64,000 bases of DNA from positions 124,001 to 188,000 of the forward strand of contig JAIVJV010000011.1 in the NCBI GenBank assembly GCA_020199835.1. Reading direction: 5' to 3'. Both the position numbers and the translations under genes were made by a program. Below the pieces are notes generated by a model. It had not been told where the DNA came from and ran no database searches. It saw nothing but the letters and a program-made list of their open reading frames with translations. Below, in pieces: positions 35,055-47,863 of the stretch; within the stretch, counting starts at the first letter, position 1; the number at the start of each line of letters is the position of its first letter. The DNA is from Acidobacteriota bacterium. GTDB lineage: Bacteria > Acidobacteriota > Blastocatellia > Pyrinomonadales > Pyrinomonadaceae.

Positions 35055-35498
35055 CACAGGTTTGATGACACCGAAGCTCTCGCGCACGGCTTTCGGCGAA
35101 CCTGGCAGGTTGATAATCAGAGTACCGGAGGCAACTCCGGCAACGCCACGCGAGATCATCGCCATCGGCGTCACTTTCAACGACTCAGCACGAATCGCTT
35201 CAGCAATTCCGGGCGCTTCGCGTTCGATCACCCGGCGAGTCGCTTCGGGCGTGTTGTCTCGTGGTCCAAGTCCAGTCCCGCCGGTTGTGATAATCAAATT
35301 AACATCGCTACGTTTTGCGATCGCTTCGAGCGTTTGAACCAGCGGCTCAAGGTCGTCGGAAAGAATCCGTGTTTCGACAACCTCCGCACCTAACTCGCTC
35401 AACAACTCTAACAGCGCCGCGCCCGAGTCATCATCCCGCTCGCCACGCGAACACGCATCACTGACGGTAATCACTGCGGCGCGAATCGGAGTCTTCAT
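35010..35498 (-). CDS. MogA/MoaB family molybdopterin-binding protein
   Basis: A 162-residue MoCF-biosynthesis fold. ITTGGTGLGPRDNTPEAT (~69-86) is the molybdopterin-binding signature. MogA adenylylates molybdopterin before metal insertion; MoaB homologues sometimes do the same. It may serve the Mo-hydroxylase encoded 5-10 kb away. Just after the CoA-binding protein gene (1 bp). Confidence 0.9.
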   Translation of the reverse strand: MKTPIRAAVITVSDACSRGERDDDSGAALLELLSELGAEVVETRILSDDLEPLVQTLEAIAKRSDVNLIITTGGTGLGPRDNTPEATRRVIEREAPGIAEAIRAESLKVTPMAMISRGVAGVASGTLIINLPGSPKAVRESFGVIKPVLAHSVNLLAGHTRH

Positions 35499-35499
35499 A

Positions 35500-35913
35500 T
35501 CAACGCTTGCCGTGTCTGATGTGCTCTTTCAACCAGCAGCGATCCATTACGACCAGCAGTCCGGCATCGAGCGCGCGTTGCGCGGCGGCTCGATCGATCA
35601 CGCCTTCCTGCAACCAGACCGCTTTCGCGCCGACCGCGATAGCTTCATCGACCGCTTTGCCCGCCTCGTCCGAACGGCGAAACACGTCGACCAACTCAAC
35701 CGGCCGGGGCACAGACGCCAGATCCGGATAAGCCTTTTCGCCAAAGACCTCCGTCTCGTTCGGGTTGACGGGAATCACTCGATAACCGACGCGGCGCATG
35801 TAAGCAGAAACGCTGTTCGACGGCCGCCACGTATCGGACGAAAGACCAACCACGGCGATCGTGTGACACTCTTGCAGTATGCGGCGAATTGTTTCCTCGG
35901 AATTGATCTGCAC
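35500..35913 (-). CDS. CoA-binding domain protein
   Basis: A 137-residue single-domain CoA_binding_2 Rossmann protein (IAVVGLSSDTWRPSNSVSAYM ~18; VIPVNPNE ~47; VWLQEGVID ~99). Related to YccU. The physiological role is unknown. It may cotranscribe with mogA. Confidence 0.9.
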   Translation of the reverse strand: MQINSEETIRRILQECHTIAVVGLSSDTWRPSNSVSAYMRRVGYRVIPVNPNETEVFGEKAYPDLASVPRPVELVDVFRRSDEAGKAVDEAIAVGAKAVWLQEGVIDRAAAQRALDAGLLVVMDRCWLKEHIRHGKR

Positions 35914-35969
35914 GGCAGTTCCCCCCTCGTTCTGCTGGGACCGCAGGCGTTTCGCCTGCAGGAAAACGC

Positions 35970-39221
<3,252 letters not shown>

Positions 39222-39938
39222 CTATTGAAAGTCCGGTCTACGTCGTCTCCGGTAATCCTCTCCGTCAATCACCACGTTGGTACACATTTCATAAAGGCGG
39301 CTGCGCAAGCGATAGGTGATTCGTTCCTCGAGTTCGTTGGTTTTATCGGAATAGTTTGTAGTAAAGATAGTGAGCTTGTTGTCGTTGTAACGTTTGTTGA
39401 TGATCTGGTACATCGTATCGCGCACCCACTCAGTGGGCACGGTGGCGCCGAGTTCGTCGAGCACGAGCACGTCAGCTTGATACACGGGCGCGAGTACCTT
39501 GAACTCAGACGACTTGGAAATCGGATTGTACGAGTCCTGAATTTGTTTGAGCAGCGAGCCAAATTCGTAGAACACGCCGGCAAAGCCCTTTTCGACCAGA
39601 TCGCGGATGATCGAGACGGCGAGATGCGTCTTGCCGACCCCGGCGGGACCGATGAACAGCAGTCCGCGATCAACCGCCGGGTATTCGTTGGCAAGTTTGT
39701 GTGCGTGATTCAGCGCGTGGTCCTGCGACGTGCCCGGATTGCAGTGGAAGTTCGCGAAGGAACACTTCTCGTAACGACGCGGGATACGCGCCGCGGCGAT
39801 CAACTTGCGAGAGCGATCGCGTCTGCGACAAGGACAAGGAATCGCTCCTTTCACCGGGTCGAGCTTGGTCCCGGTGCCAAAGCATTCTTCGCAAACTTCG
39901 GGACTGTCTTTTTTAGGGAGTTGGCTTTCGTCGATCAT
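39222..39938 (-). CDS. DnaC/DnaI-like ATP-binding protein
   Basis: A 238-residue AAA+ ATPase. N-terminal cysteines (CEECFGTG ~16 and CPCRR ~34) form a DnaJ-like zinc motif; Walker A is GPAGVGKTH (~102) and Walker [10 protein letters not shown] (~157). Similar to DnaC/DnaI helicase loaders and IstB. No transposase is adjacent, so a replication or repair role is more likely than IstB. carB begins immediately after its stop. Confidence 0.87.
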   Translation of the reverse strand: MIDESQLPKKDSPEVCEECFGTGTKLDPVKGAIPCPCRRRDRSRKLIAAARIPRRYEKCSFANFHCNPGTSQDHALNHAHKLANEYPAVDRGLLFIGPAGVGKTHLAVSIIRDLVEKGFAGVFYEFGSLLKQIQDSYNPISKSSEFKVLAPVYQADVLVLDELGATVPTEWVRDTMYQIINKRYNDNKLTIFTTNYSDKTNELEERITYRLRSRLYEMCTNVVIDGEDYRRRRRPDFQ

Positions 39939-39954
39939 CCGCAGAAAAGGTTTA

Positions 39955-39983
39955 CCTTTTGTTTCCGGATGATACCCTATAAT
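39955..39983 (+). promoter_or_regulatory. candidate promoter of the cREC gene
   Basis: A perfect TATAAT (39978-39983) lies ~53 bp before the ATG at 40037. The -35 region is poor (CCTTTT at 39955). Confidence 0.4.
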
Positions 39984-40036
39984 GCCTGTGAGACAGCAAC
40001 ACTACTAAGTTTTAAGAGGAGCTTCTCCCAACTTAT

Positions 40037-40492
40037 ATGAATTTGTTGCAGTCGTTACTCAGAAAGCTCGGCCTGACCAGCGTCCGAGCTGAACGCCATC
40101 CGATCCGCGTGTTTCTGCTTGACGACGACGTACGACGCCATCGCTGGTTTACACATCGGTTCAAGGGAGACTACGTCGACATCGCCGCCAACGTGCCGGA
40201 AGCACAGCGGCTGTTGAGCGCGAGCTCTTACGACGCGATCTTTCTCGACCACGATCTCCATCCCGAACACTACCACGCCGAGTCAACTGACGACGAGCGT
40301 ACGGGTTACGCGATCGCGGCATGGCTCTGCGCGAACCCCGAGCTGCAACGCGCCTCAACGATCCTCGTACACACGCGCAACGCCGACGGAGCGATGCGCA
40401 TGGTCGGTGAACTACGCCGCGCTGGCCGTAGCGCCGACTATGTTCCGTTTCCGTTCCTGGCGGAGAGAATAAAGAGTTACTGGCAGCGCTAG
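40037..40492 (+). CDS. cyclic-phosphate-type receiver-domain protein (cREC)
   Basis: A 151-residue protein. After a ~20-residue N-terminus comes a receiver-like fold: VFLLDDD (~28-32) acidic pocket, AIFLDHDLHPEHY (~67) with the central Asp and a following HDL motif, and a helical rest ending YVPFPFLAERIKSYW. The LDHDLH variation fits the cREC branch of receivers, predicted by comparative genomics to process cyclic phosphates. No output domain. A terminator follows. Exact role unknown. Confidence 0.75.
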   Translation: MNLLQSLLRKLGLTSVRAERHPIRVFLLDDDVRRHRWFTHRFKGDYVDIAANVPEAQRLLSASSYDAIFLDHDLHPEHYHAESTDDERTGYAIAAWLCANPELQRASTILVHTRNADGAMRMVGELRRAGRSADYVPFPFLAERIKSYWQR

Positions 40493-40510
40493 CCTTAACA
40501 CTCCATTAAA

Positions 40511-40532
40511 CCTACCAGGCATGGTGGTTTTT
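40511..40532 (+). terminator. terminator after the cREC gene
   Basis: A short stem CCtACCA/TGGTGG with a GGCA loop is followed by TTTTT, 19 bp past the stop codon. Confidence 0.5.
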
Positions 40533-40716
40533 CCGTTCCGTTCTCGCGTTAATACCCGGAAGAGTAACTGAACTCTCACGCACGTTTTCACAGAATTTTC
40601 TTGCATCGTGAGACGGCAGTCTTCTGTTCTGCCGGCAGGATCGTTCCAACTCCACTGCCTCAAACAGATGATCCCCGCTAGTTAAAATCAGTCAAACCTC
40701 AGAAAGGATTAACGAC

Positions 40717-42225
40717 ATGGCAACTGTTTACATTCCGGGCGCGTCGAGCCTTGGATATGGCTTCGACGTTTTCGGTCGCTACAGCGACAGCTCGAAAACG
40801 AGGCCCCTATTCAACATGGTCTACGACGGCAAACAAACTTACAACGACTACCTCGTTCCTCAGAACGTCAACGTTGATAACAAGAGACACAACTACGGCA
40901 ACTCGACTTACGTCGACAGCCGTAAAAAGATCGAAGATCACTTCTCGGCAAATCTCAAAGTGAGCGCGAAGTACGGGTTTTTCAGCGGTCAGTTCGAGGC
41001 CTCTTACTCGATGACAAACAAGTCTGACGTCAGTTATCAATTTGGAATCGTGGAGAGCTTCAGCCAGCAGTACGCTCTCGACTTGAAAGACCGATCCGAG
41101 AATGCGCTCGCTGACTGGGTGAAGGCTGATCCTGATTACCAGAACGTTCCGGACAAGTTCACCGACAGCAACCGAATGCTTTTCTTTCGCTTCTTCGACA
41201 AGTACGGCATCTACTACATGCCGCGCGTCGTCGTCGGTTCAAGGTTGTATTACTCGTCACAGATCAAGAAGGAATACAAGTATTCGAGCGTCGACGCCGA
41301 GGCCAAACTGAAGCTCGAATACAAGGCGATCTTCTCGGCTTCGGCTGAGTCAAAAGCGACGTGGAACTCGGTCGGAGAAGAATGGGCTTCACGTCGCGAA
41401 GTCAAAGTGGACGCTGTTGGCGGTTCGAATGACATGTTGAACGTGCTGATGCCGGGCTTCGGCACAAATCATGAAACCCTGTACAGCGCGTGGTTGAAGA
41501 GTGCTGAAGACAAGCCGGCCGTCATCGACTTCGATCTACGGTCCATCTCAGAGATTTTTTCAGCAACGAAAGCAGCGGCCGTCCAGGAGGCGATCAATGC
41601 GTATCTCCTTCACAAACTGTTTCTCGAATCAAAAACCGGGAGCTGCGTCATCGCGTTCAATGGCACTCCCGTCCTGCCGCCACCGCCGGGCGATACACCG
41701 ACTTTCGGATATCAGATTGCGGCGATTTCGCGTGCGGATCTGAAACAGGCGTTTGCGCGGTCATACTCGACCACGACTTACTGGAGCTACGAGAGCCTGT
41801 ACGAGAGAATGCTCGCGGACATCCAGCCCTACAACAATCCAAACTTCATCATCGCTTTCACGTCGTTCTCGAATGTCGCTCAGAATGCGCCGACGGCGCC
41901 TTTTGTCCAGTTTCTCGAGAATTGCGGCGCCGGCTACAAACTCGCGCAATGGCTCGACACGAAAGCGTCGAACAAAGCTATCTATTCCTGCTGCGCGTTG
42001 TGCCACTCGAACTACGTCTTCGTCGGGATTCCCGGACAAGGCAAGGGCAAAGGGCACGAAGCGTTTCAGCGAGCCGGAAGCTGTGATACGGGGACCGGTA
42101 ATTGGCAATCCAACGAGCCCTGGCTCGACAAACCCGCTCCAATGGCCAGCTTGATTGTCGATCTCTATCAGGTCAAAGGACCGTCAGACGAGCAACTGAT
42201 GCTTCACATCGGCCAAGCTCGTTAA
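40717..42225 (+). CDS. MACPF/perforin-domain protein with unknown C-terminal region
   Basis: A 502-residue protein with an N-terminal MACPF domain (~1-320): the opening PGASSLGYGFDVFGRY is typical of bacterial MACPF proteins, and DKYGIYYMPRVVVGSR (~168-183) matches the signature loop [YW]G-x-x-[FY]-x6-G in a degenerate form. Residues ~330-502 form a separate region (SRADLKQAFARS, IIAFTSFSN, a CC-ALC-H cluster near 428-434) that I cannot assign. No signal peptide or membrane helix is seen, so export, if any, needs lysis or another route. Possible functions are pore formation against neighbours or self-killing in defence. AAAGGA precedes the ATG. Confidence 0.85.
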   Translation: MATVYIPGASSLGYGFDVFGRYSDSSKTRPLFNMVYDGKQTYNDYLVPQNVNVDNKRHNYGNSTYVDSRKKIEDHFSANLKVSAKYGFFSGQFEASYSMTNKSDVSYQFGIVESFSQQYALDLKDRSENALADWVKADPDYQNVPDKFTDSNRMLFFRFFDKYGIYYMPRVVVGSRLYYSSQIKKEYKYSSVDAEAKLKLEYKAIFSASAESKATWNSVGEEWASRREVKVDAVGGSNDMLNVLMPGFGTNHETLYSAWLKSAEDKPAVIDFDLRSISEIFSATKAAAVQEAINAYLLHKLFLESKTGSCVIAFNGTPVLPPPPGDTPTFGYQIAAISRADLKQAFARSYSTTTYWSYESLYERMLADIQPYNNPNFIIAFTSFSNVAQNAPTAPFVQFLENCGAGYKLAQWLDTKASNKAIYSCCALCHSNYVFVGIPGQGKGKGHEAFQRAGSCDTGTGNWQSNEPWLDKPAPMASLIVDLYQVKGPSDEQLMLHIGQAR

Positions 42226-42257
42226 TTACAGGCCTCGCTAATTGATTTGAAATAGCG

Positions 42258-42311
42258 GCCATCGCCGCCGAAGAGTGCAGTTGACCTTTAGCGGCGATGG
42301 CTTCTCCCTTC
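42258..42311 (+). terminator. terminator-like hairpin after the MACPF gene
   Basis: An 11-bp perfect stem (GCCATCGCCGC 42258-42268 with GCGGCGATGGC 42291-42301) is followed by the T/C-rich TTCTCCCTT, 33 bp past the MACPF stop and 18 bp before the next start codon. Confidence 0.5.
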
Positions 42312-42318
42312 AACCACG

Positions 42319-43539
42319 ATGCACATTATGAGTGATTCAAAGCCGAGAGTATTGGCGGTGGGCCATGGCGCAGCAGCCACGGGTTTTTCACGTGTCCTCG
42401 ACAGCGTTATTCAACGCTTGTCACACAAGTACGACTTTCACCACTTTGCCACGAATCATCGATCAGAGAATGTAGATGGACGCTGGTCGATCTATGGCAA
42501 TCCTGACAATCGCGACCCGAATGGTTTGGAACGCCTGGGCCAGTTGCTCGATCAACTGAAGCCGCAGATCGTTTTAGTGTTGAACGATCTGTGGTTTTGC
42601 TGTGTCCATGCGTATCGACTGCAATCGAGGTCCAACCGTCCGGCATTGATGGCTTACTGTCCGGTTGATGGCGAGCTTACTCGACCTGAGGTCTATTCGT
42701 TACTGGGAGTTTTCGACCAAGTTGTCGCTTACACTCAATTCGGAAAGCGCGAACTGGACAAGATTCAACATGAAGACGAACCGCTGGGTTCTCATTGCCT
42801 CACAAAATCAGTTGAGATCGTTCCGCACGGGGTTGACACTGAAATGTTCTTCCCGCTGCAGCCCGACGACCTCATCGATCGCTCAGCAGCCAAGCGCCGG
42901 CTGTTCGGTGAGCGCGAGGCGAGCGGCTTCATTGTGCTGAACGCGGCAAAGCACGACGCGCGCAAACGACTCGATCTCACGATCGAAGGTTTTGCGCGGT
43001 TCGCAAGGAATAAGCCGCCGGACGTCAGGCTCTACCTGCACACCGGCGCCACGTTTGATGGTCCTGATATCAGAGGACTGGCACAACGAGCCGGTATTGC
43101 CGATCGATTGATCTCAACCGACGGCTGGTTAGAGGATCATCCGGCGGTCAACGACGAGGATCTCAATCTGATTTACAACGCGACTGATGTTGGCATTAAC
43201 ACATCAAGCGGCGAAGGTTGGGGTTTGATAAGTTTCGAGCATGCGGCGACTGGCGCGCCACAGATCGTGCCTGCGCACTCGGCGTGCGAAGAGCTTTGGA
43301 CCACCGTGGACACAGTTCTCCCGATTCGCACTGAAGGAGAACACGTCGGGCTGGGCATGCTGCGAAAGTTTGTGGACGCGGATGATATTGCGTCGATACT
43401 CGAGAAGCTATATTCCAGCAAAGAATTTCGCCGGGAACAAGCGCAAAAAACTTACGCCAACGCCACCCAAGCCGCGTATAGCTGGGATCGAATCGCCACG
43501 CAGTGGGACCATCTACTGCAACGCGTGGCAGGCATTTAG
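42319..43539 (+). CDS. glycosyltransferase, GT-B fold (GT4-like)
   Basis: A 406-residue GT-B enzyme. An N-terminal acceptor domain (~1-190) is followed by a nucleotide-sugar domain with NAAKHDARKRLDLTIEGF (~212-229) and the SGEGWGLISFEHA E-x7-E type motif (~297-309). It would transfer a sugar to a glycan or lipid acceptor; donor unknown. Start could also be ATG 42328; no good ribosome binding site is present. It follows the MACPF gene after a terminator-like hairpin. Confidence 0.85.
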   Translation: MHIMSDSKPRVLAVGHGAAATGFSRVLDSVIQRLSHKYDFHHFATNHRSENVDGRWSIYGNPDNRDPNGLERLGQLLDQLKPQIVLVLNDLWFCCVHAYRLQSRSNRPALMAYCPVDGELTRPEVYSLLGVFDQVVAYTQFGKRELDKIQHEDEPLGSHCLTKSVEIVPHGVDTEMFFPLQPDDLIDRSAAKRRLFGEREASGFIVLNAAKHDARKRLDLTIEGFARFARNKPPDVRLYLHTGATFDGPDIRGLAQRAGIADRLISTDGWLEDHPAVNDEDLNLIYNATDVGINTSSGEGWGLISFEHAATGAPQIVPAHSACEELWTTVDTVLPIRTEGEHVGLGMLRKFVDADDIASILEKLYSSKEFRREQAQKTYANATQAAYSWDRIATQWDHLLQRVAGI

Positions 43540-43788
43540 CAAAGCTCCTGCAGCTTGGTCCATGCGTCGGTCCGCGTGCATCTCACAACGTTTGAGGAAA
43601 GAGATCAGCGCTTGACGTTCAGCCGCTGACAAACCAAGACCAAAACGATGCCCTTTCACCGCTTGAGAGGTCACACCCGCTCCTTTGAATCCAGTTGGCA
43701 CATAATCATCTTTCAGACGGCGTGGATCGAACCAGTCGCCCAGGGTCGCCACCGATCCATTCACGACCAAAGAACGTCGTACATCTGC
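43513..43788 (-). pseudogene. C-terminal fragment of a di-heme cytochrome c peroxidase-like gene
   Basis: The minus strand encodes ~90 residues with NGSVATLGDWFDP, DDYVPTGFKG, KGHRFGLGLSAAERQALISF, the typical C-terminal end of di-heme peroxidase/cytochrome proteins (distal Met/His region). The CxxCH haem sites and the whole N-terminal part are missing: homology stops at ~43788, exactly where the neighbouring reductase gene ends. A 27-bp overlap with the glycosyltransferase 3' end is also present. It looks like a truncation product. Confidence 0.75.
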
Positions 43789-44709
43789 TTATGGTCGCCT
43801 GGTACCAGGGATTAACGAATTGTGAATATGAATCGCCGCCATTGCGCCTTCGGCTGCAGCAACAATGGCCAACTGCGAGTTTGGCGTGAGGTCCCCGGCG
43901 GCGTAGACACCCCCAACACTGGTTTGTCGCGTTCGATCAACCCATACTAAACCGCAGCTTTCATCGAGCTTGCATCCCAGCATCTCGTGAAGATTGCTTG
44001 CGGGTTCAGTCCCGAGATTAAAGAAAAGTGCGTCGCACTCCAACGCGTCGCCCTCACTGAATAATACTCGTCGTAAACGCTTCGACTGCAAGTCTCCCTC
44101 GAGTGCCTTAATGCTTTGATCTCGCACGGTAATATCGAAAGCGGCCAGTTTGGCACGATCGTCTTTACTCAAAGCGTCCTTATCCTCTGGGATTAGGGTT
44201 ATCGCGTTGGTCCAGGTGAGCAAACCTAATGTGAACCCAACTGTTTTCGTGCCATTGCCAAGCACCGCGATTCGCTTATCGATGCATTCGTAACCATCGC
44301 AGTCCGGGCAGTGATGGACGGTGACACCGTAGAAGTCGCGAAAGCCCGGGCAGTCGGGCATCACATCGCGCAGTCCGGTTGCCAGTAAGACACGTTGAGC
44401 ATCGAATGTGCGGAGATCTTGATTTCCGTCACCCGCATGGACACGGAAATGATCGTCGGAGAGTCGCTCAATTCCGGTGACGCAACTTTCGATGATCAGC
44501 CCGCCATGATCTATGACTTCATCGCGTCCGCGTGCCAGGAGTTCAGCAGGGGAGATTCCGTGATGACCGAGGAAACCATGAACTCCGTGGGCATATTCAT
44601 TACGCGGACTATTATGGTGAAAGGTCAGTGTGCGGCGACGGTAGCGAGCGAGAAATAGTGACGCGGAAAGACCTGCTGGTCCGGCGCCGACAACGATGCA
44701 GTCGTACAA
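43789..44709 (-). CDS. thioredoxin-reductase-like FAD/NAD(P) oxidoreductase
   Basis: A 306-residue flavoprotein. FAD motif VVGAGPAGLSASLFLARY (~7-24), redox CPDC (HHCPDCDGYE ~139), NAD(P) motif VLGNGTKTVGF (~153) and C-terminal GGVYAAGDLTPN (~272) are all present. It resembles thioredoxin reductases but has an altered NADP loop (GNGTKT instead of GGGDSA), so it may act on another partner. TTG start behind GGAGG. Upstream is the catalase gene. Confidence 0.87.
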   Translation of the reverse strand: MYDCIVVGAGPAGLSASLFLARYRRRTLTFHHNSPRNEYAHGVHGFLGHHGISPAELLARGRDEVIDHGGLIIESCVTGIERLSDDHFRVHAGDGNQDLRTFDAQRVLLATGLRDVMPDCPGFRDFYGVTVHHCPDCDGYECIDKRIAVLGNGTKTVGFTLGLLTWTNAITLIPEDKDALSKDDRAKLAAFDITVRDQSIKALEGDLQSKRLRRVLFSEGDALECDALFFNLGTEPASNLHEMLGCKLDESCGLVWVDRTRQTSVGGVYAAGDLTPNSQLAIVAAAEGAMAAIHIHNSLIPGTRRP

Positions 44710-44814
44710 ATGTTATTCCCTCCAAACCCCGCACCTTGACGAGAGGAGAAGAAGTAGTGTGATAACGCCAACCTGGCTCATTGCAGCTCCACACTAATCG
44801 ATGACTGTTTTCCT

Positions 44815-47064
44815 TCACGAAGCAGGTTCGCGCTCCCAATGACGATGTCGGGCGATCGATCTAACAAATTGATCCCCAAGGCTTTGAGCGTAACTCTCAC
44901 GACTGGCGACAAGTCCCGGTCGAAATTCAAGCTTGTCTGTTCGAGAAATCTCATCAGCAGCAGTGACAATGCCCGCAGACGCCAGGAGTTCAATGCCGGC
45001 TCCGCTGGCAGCGATCGTCTTGCAGTGCTTGTAAGCCTCGTTCAAAAAGCTAGCGGCCTCAGGTTCGCCTTTGAGTGATGCCACGCTGGCTTCTCCGTCA
45101 GGAACATAGAAAGCGTCGAACAAAACTGACGAGCCAGTAAGAAAGCTGAAATCTGCCTTGACCACCGTACCGTTAGCTCCTGTCAAAACTCCGAGCCGCG
45201 GTGCGACAGTCATGACCAGGGCACCAGCAGTCATTAAGGTCTGCTTCATATCCAGGAGAGCAGCGTCATCAAATCCATCCGATACAAGAAAAGCAATTTT
45301 GCGGGTCTTGATGGTCTCATTCGGAAAATTAGGATTGTCGATCATTCTCAACGCTGGAGAGACTTCCATGTCCTGAGCTACGCGCTTCGGCTGGACCTTC
45401 TTTGGATCAACATCGCCGGGAACGCTCATATTTACCGGCTTCTCCAGCTTGGCGGGAATTGCGGCACCGAGTCCTTCGGCTACTTTGCTAGCAAGCTGTT
45501 TGTCTACCTGGGCCAACAAAAATAACATTCGCTCTCTAATCGGAATTGTCTCTACTTTGCCCAACTCGAAGCGTAAAGCCTTGATGATGTGATTTTGTTC
45601 GATTTCAGACTGGCTTTTGAAGAAAAGGGTCGCCTGACTAAAGTGATCGTGAAAGCTGGGACTGCGTTCGCGAATTTTCCTGGCATCGATCCTTTCCGCA
45701 TGACTCGCGAAGCCGCTCATGTCCGTTCCAGCCTGGAACGGACAGCCACCTCGGAGGCTGTTGGGTTCATAACTTGTCTGCCCCCGATTGACGGTTTGTC
45801 GCATGTACCCATCGCGCTGGTTGTTGTGCAGCGGAGCAATGGGCCGGTTGATCGGGATTTCATGAAAGTTTGGTCCGCCCAAACGAATCAACTGTGTGTC
45901 GAGGTATGAGAAGAGACGGCCCTGGAGCAGTGGGTCGTTCGTAAAATCAATTCCCGGCACGACGTTGCCGGTGTGAAAGGCCACCTGCTCAGTTTCCGCA
46001 AAGAAGTTGTCAGGATTGCGATTCAGAGTCATCCTGCCGATACGACGCACGGGGACGATCTCTTCCGGAATGATCTTCGTAGGATCGAGCAGGTCAAAAT
46101 CAAAACTGAATTCATCTTTCTCCTCCACGATCTGAACGCCCAGCTCCCATTCCGGATAATCGCCATTCTCAATCGCTTCCCACAGGTCGCGCCGGTGAAA
46201 GTCAGGATCCTTTCCCGAAATCTTTTGCGCTTCATCCCAAAGTACCGCGTGCAAACCGAGCAGGGGCTTCCAATGGAACTTCACGAAACGCGCCTTTCCC
46301 TTATCGTTAATGAACCGGAAAGTATGAACGCCGAAACCTTCCATCATTCGCAGGCTCCTGGGGATGGCCCGATCTGACATCACCCACATAATCATGTGCA
46401 TTGATTCAGGCATTAACGAGATGAAGTCCCAGAAGGTATCGTGGGCCGACGCGGCCTGGGGTACTTCGTTGTGTGGTTCGGGCTTTACTGCATGGATGAG
46501 ATCAGGAAACTTGATCGCGTCCTGTATAAAAAAGACGGGAATGTTATTGCCAACTAGATCGTAGTTTCCTTCTTGCGTGTAGAACTTCACCGCGAACCCA
46601 CGTACGTCGCGCGCAAGATCGGTTGAGCCTCGAGATCCTGCGACTGTAGAGAAGCGAACGAAAACAGGAGTCTTGACCGATGGGTCTTGAAGGAAATCCG
46701 CCTTCGTGTACTGGGCCATCGATTCATAAACCTGAAAATAGCCATGCGCCGCTGAGCCGCGTGCATGCACAACGCGTTCGGGAATGCGTTCGTGATCAAA
46801 GTGCGTGATCTTTTCGCGAAGAATGAAATCCTCTAACAGTGTTGGACCACGATCACCGGCTTTGAGTGAGTTCTGATTATCGTTTACGCGAACGCCTTGA
46901 TTCGTGGTGAGAAATTCGCCGCCAGCGTCCTCGATATTTTTCGCAAGATCGTCAAGCTTTTGGTTGTTCTCACCGTAGCCACTGTTGGGCGGCGAATTCG
47001 AAATTTGTTGTCTGTTTTTTGCGTTGTTGCCGGCGATTCGTTCGTCAGTCTTACCCTTGCTCAT
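44815..47064 (-). CDS. katE: catalase HPII, large-subunit clade 2
   Basis: A 749-residue monofunctional haem catalase. The N-terminal ~60 residues are Asn/Gln-rich. The distal His ([15 protein letters not shown] ~100), Asn ([11 protein letters not shown] ~175) and proximal Tyr ([15 protein letters not shown] ~388) are complete. The C-terminal ~165 residues form the DJ-1/PfpI-like domain ([17 protein letters not shown] onward) characteristic of large-subunit enzymes. GGAAGGA before ATG. Its companions are the ferritin-like gene upstream and the reductase downstream: an oxidative-stress cluster. Confidence 0.96.
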   Translation of the reverse strand: MSKGKTDERIAGNNAKNRQQISNSPPNSGYGENNQKLDDLAKNIEDAGGEFLTTNQGVRVNDNQNSLKAGDRGPTLLEDFILREKITHFDHERIPERVVHARGSAAHGYFQVYESMAQYTKADFLQDPSVKTPVFVRFSTVAGSRGSTDLARDVRGFAVKFYTQEGNYDLVGNNIPVFFIQDAIKFPDLIHAVKPEPHNEVPQAASAHDTFWDFISLMPESMHMIMWVMSDRAIPRSLRMMEGFGVHTFRFINDKGKARFVKFHWKPLLGLHAVLWDEAQKISGKDPDFHRRDLWEAIENGDYPEWELGVQIVEEKDEFSFDFDLLDPTKIIPEEIVPVRRIGRMTLNRNPDNFFAETEQVAFHTGNVVPGIDFTNDPLLQGRLFSYLDTQLIRLGGPNFHEIPINRPIAPLHNNQRDGYMRQTVNRGQTSYEPNSLRGGCPFQAGTDMSGFASHAERIDARKIRERSPSFHDHFSQATLFFKSQSEIEQNHIIKALRFELGKVETIPIRERMLFLLAQVDKQLASKVAEGLGAAIPAKLEKPVNMSVPGDVDPKKVQPKRVAQDMEVSPALRMIDNPNFPNETIKTRKIAFLVSDGFDDAALLDMKQTLMTAGALVMTVAPRLGVLTGANGTVVKADFSFLTGSSVLFDAFYVPDGEASVASLKGEPEAASFLNEAYKHCKTIAASGAGIELLASAGIVTAADEISRTDKLEFRPGLVASRESYAQSLGDQFVRSIARHRHWEREPAS

Positions 47065-47077
47065 TGTTTTCCTTCCG

Positions 47078-47731
47078 TTACGATCTTGCGCTCGCCTTCT
47101 TAGCTTTCGCGTTCGCAGTTACTTTTGCATTCGAGGTTCTGGACTTTTTGGCTTGGGCAGCTTCGATTGCGTTCTCAACTTGCTGTGTTTCCTCTGGCGG
47201 AGGCAGCACGGCAGGCATTCGTAACGCCGCGATCCATAATTCACGTGTCCAACCGGCCGTGTGATAAAGATGCTCATCTTCCTCTTGTTCGACTTGCTCA
47301 TACGCGGGCATTAACAGTGCCGATTCCTCGGATGTCGTATTCTTCGCCAACTCTCCAAGCAACTCCCAATTGAGATGGTCTTTAGTTTCAGCCAGTGTGA
47401 CACACTCCGCAGCCACGATTTGCGCGGCTTGAGGATCAGCGCACCTGGAAGCCAGTTCCATTGCCTTTACGAGGGAAGTACCGATATAGCGGACGACTTT
47501 GCGACCCGGCGTTTCAGCATTTGGCTCCAGGCCGAGGGCCGTAAGAATGTTCGAAAGTACTTGCACGTGGTTCTTCGTCTGCTCCAGGTACTTGTTCCAC
47601 TCTTCCCTCAAGTCGCTATTAATAGCGAGACGTAGGGCGGTCGTGTATATCTGCACGCCGCCTTTTTCTGTTTCCAACGCCTGGTACATTAGATCGACAG
47701 GCACGTTAGCGAGCAATGTATTGTTTTCCAT
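47078..47731 (-). CDS. ferritin-like domain protein with basic tail
   Basis: A 217-residue four-helix protein. Carboxylate/His pairs that could bind two irons are ETEKGG (~20-25), EQTKNH (~49-54), ETKDHL (~112) and EQEEDEH (~147). The C-terminal ~30 residues are Lys/Ala/Ser-rich (AKKSRTSNAKVTANAKAKKA), possibly DNA-binding, as in Dps-like proteins with tails. It lies 13 bp before katE, so it probably limits iron-driven oxidation. Iron storage is not shown. Confidence 0.8.
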   Translation of the reverse strand: MENNTLLANVPVDLMYQALETEKGGVQIYTTALRLAINSDLREEWNKYLEQTKNHVQVLSNILTALGLEPNAETPGRKVVRYIGTSLVKAMELASRCADPQAAQIVAAECVTLAETKDHLNWELLGELAKNTTSEESALLMPAYEQVEQEEDEHLYHTAGWTRELWIAALRMPAVLPPPEETQQVENAIEAAQAKKSRTSNAKVTANAKAKKASARS

Positions 47732-47863
47732 TTATCCCCCTTGTCCGGCCGGACTCAAATGAATCAGCTCGGGCGTCGATTTGCAGTGGTGTTTGAGTGT
47801 GCAAGTTTGATGCCTGATGTTTTCCCGGTGAAGGATTAAGCGGTCAGTAGCGGTCTGGTATTC

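Noticed and set aside
39222..39938. possible IstB of an insertion sequence
   Set aside because: There is no istA-like transposase and no terminal repeats nearby; the zinc motif and context fit a DnaC/DnaI-type protein better.
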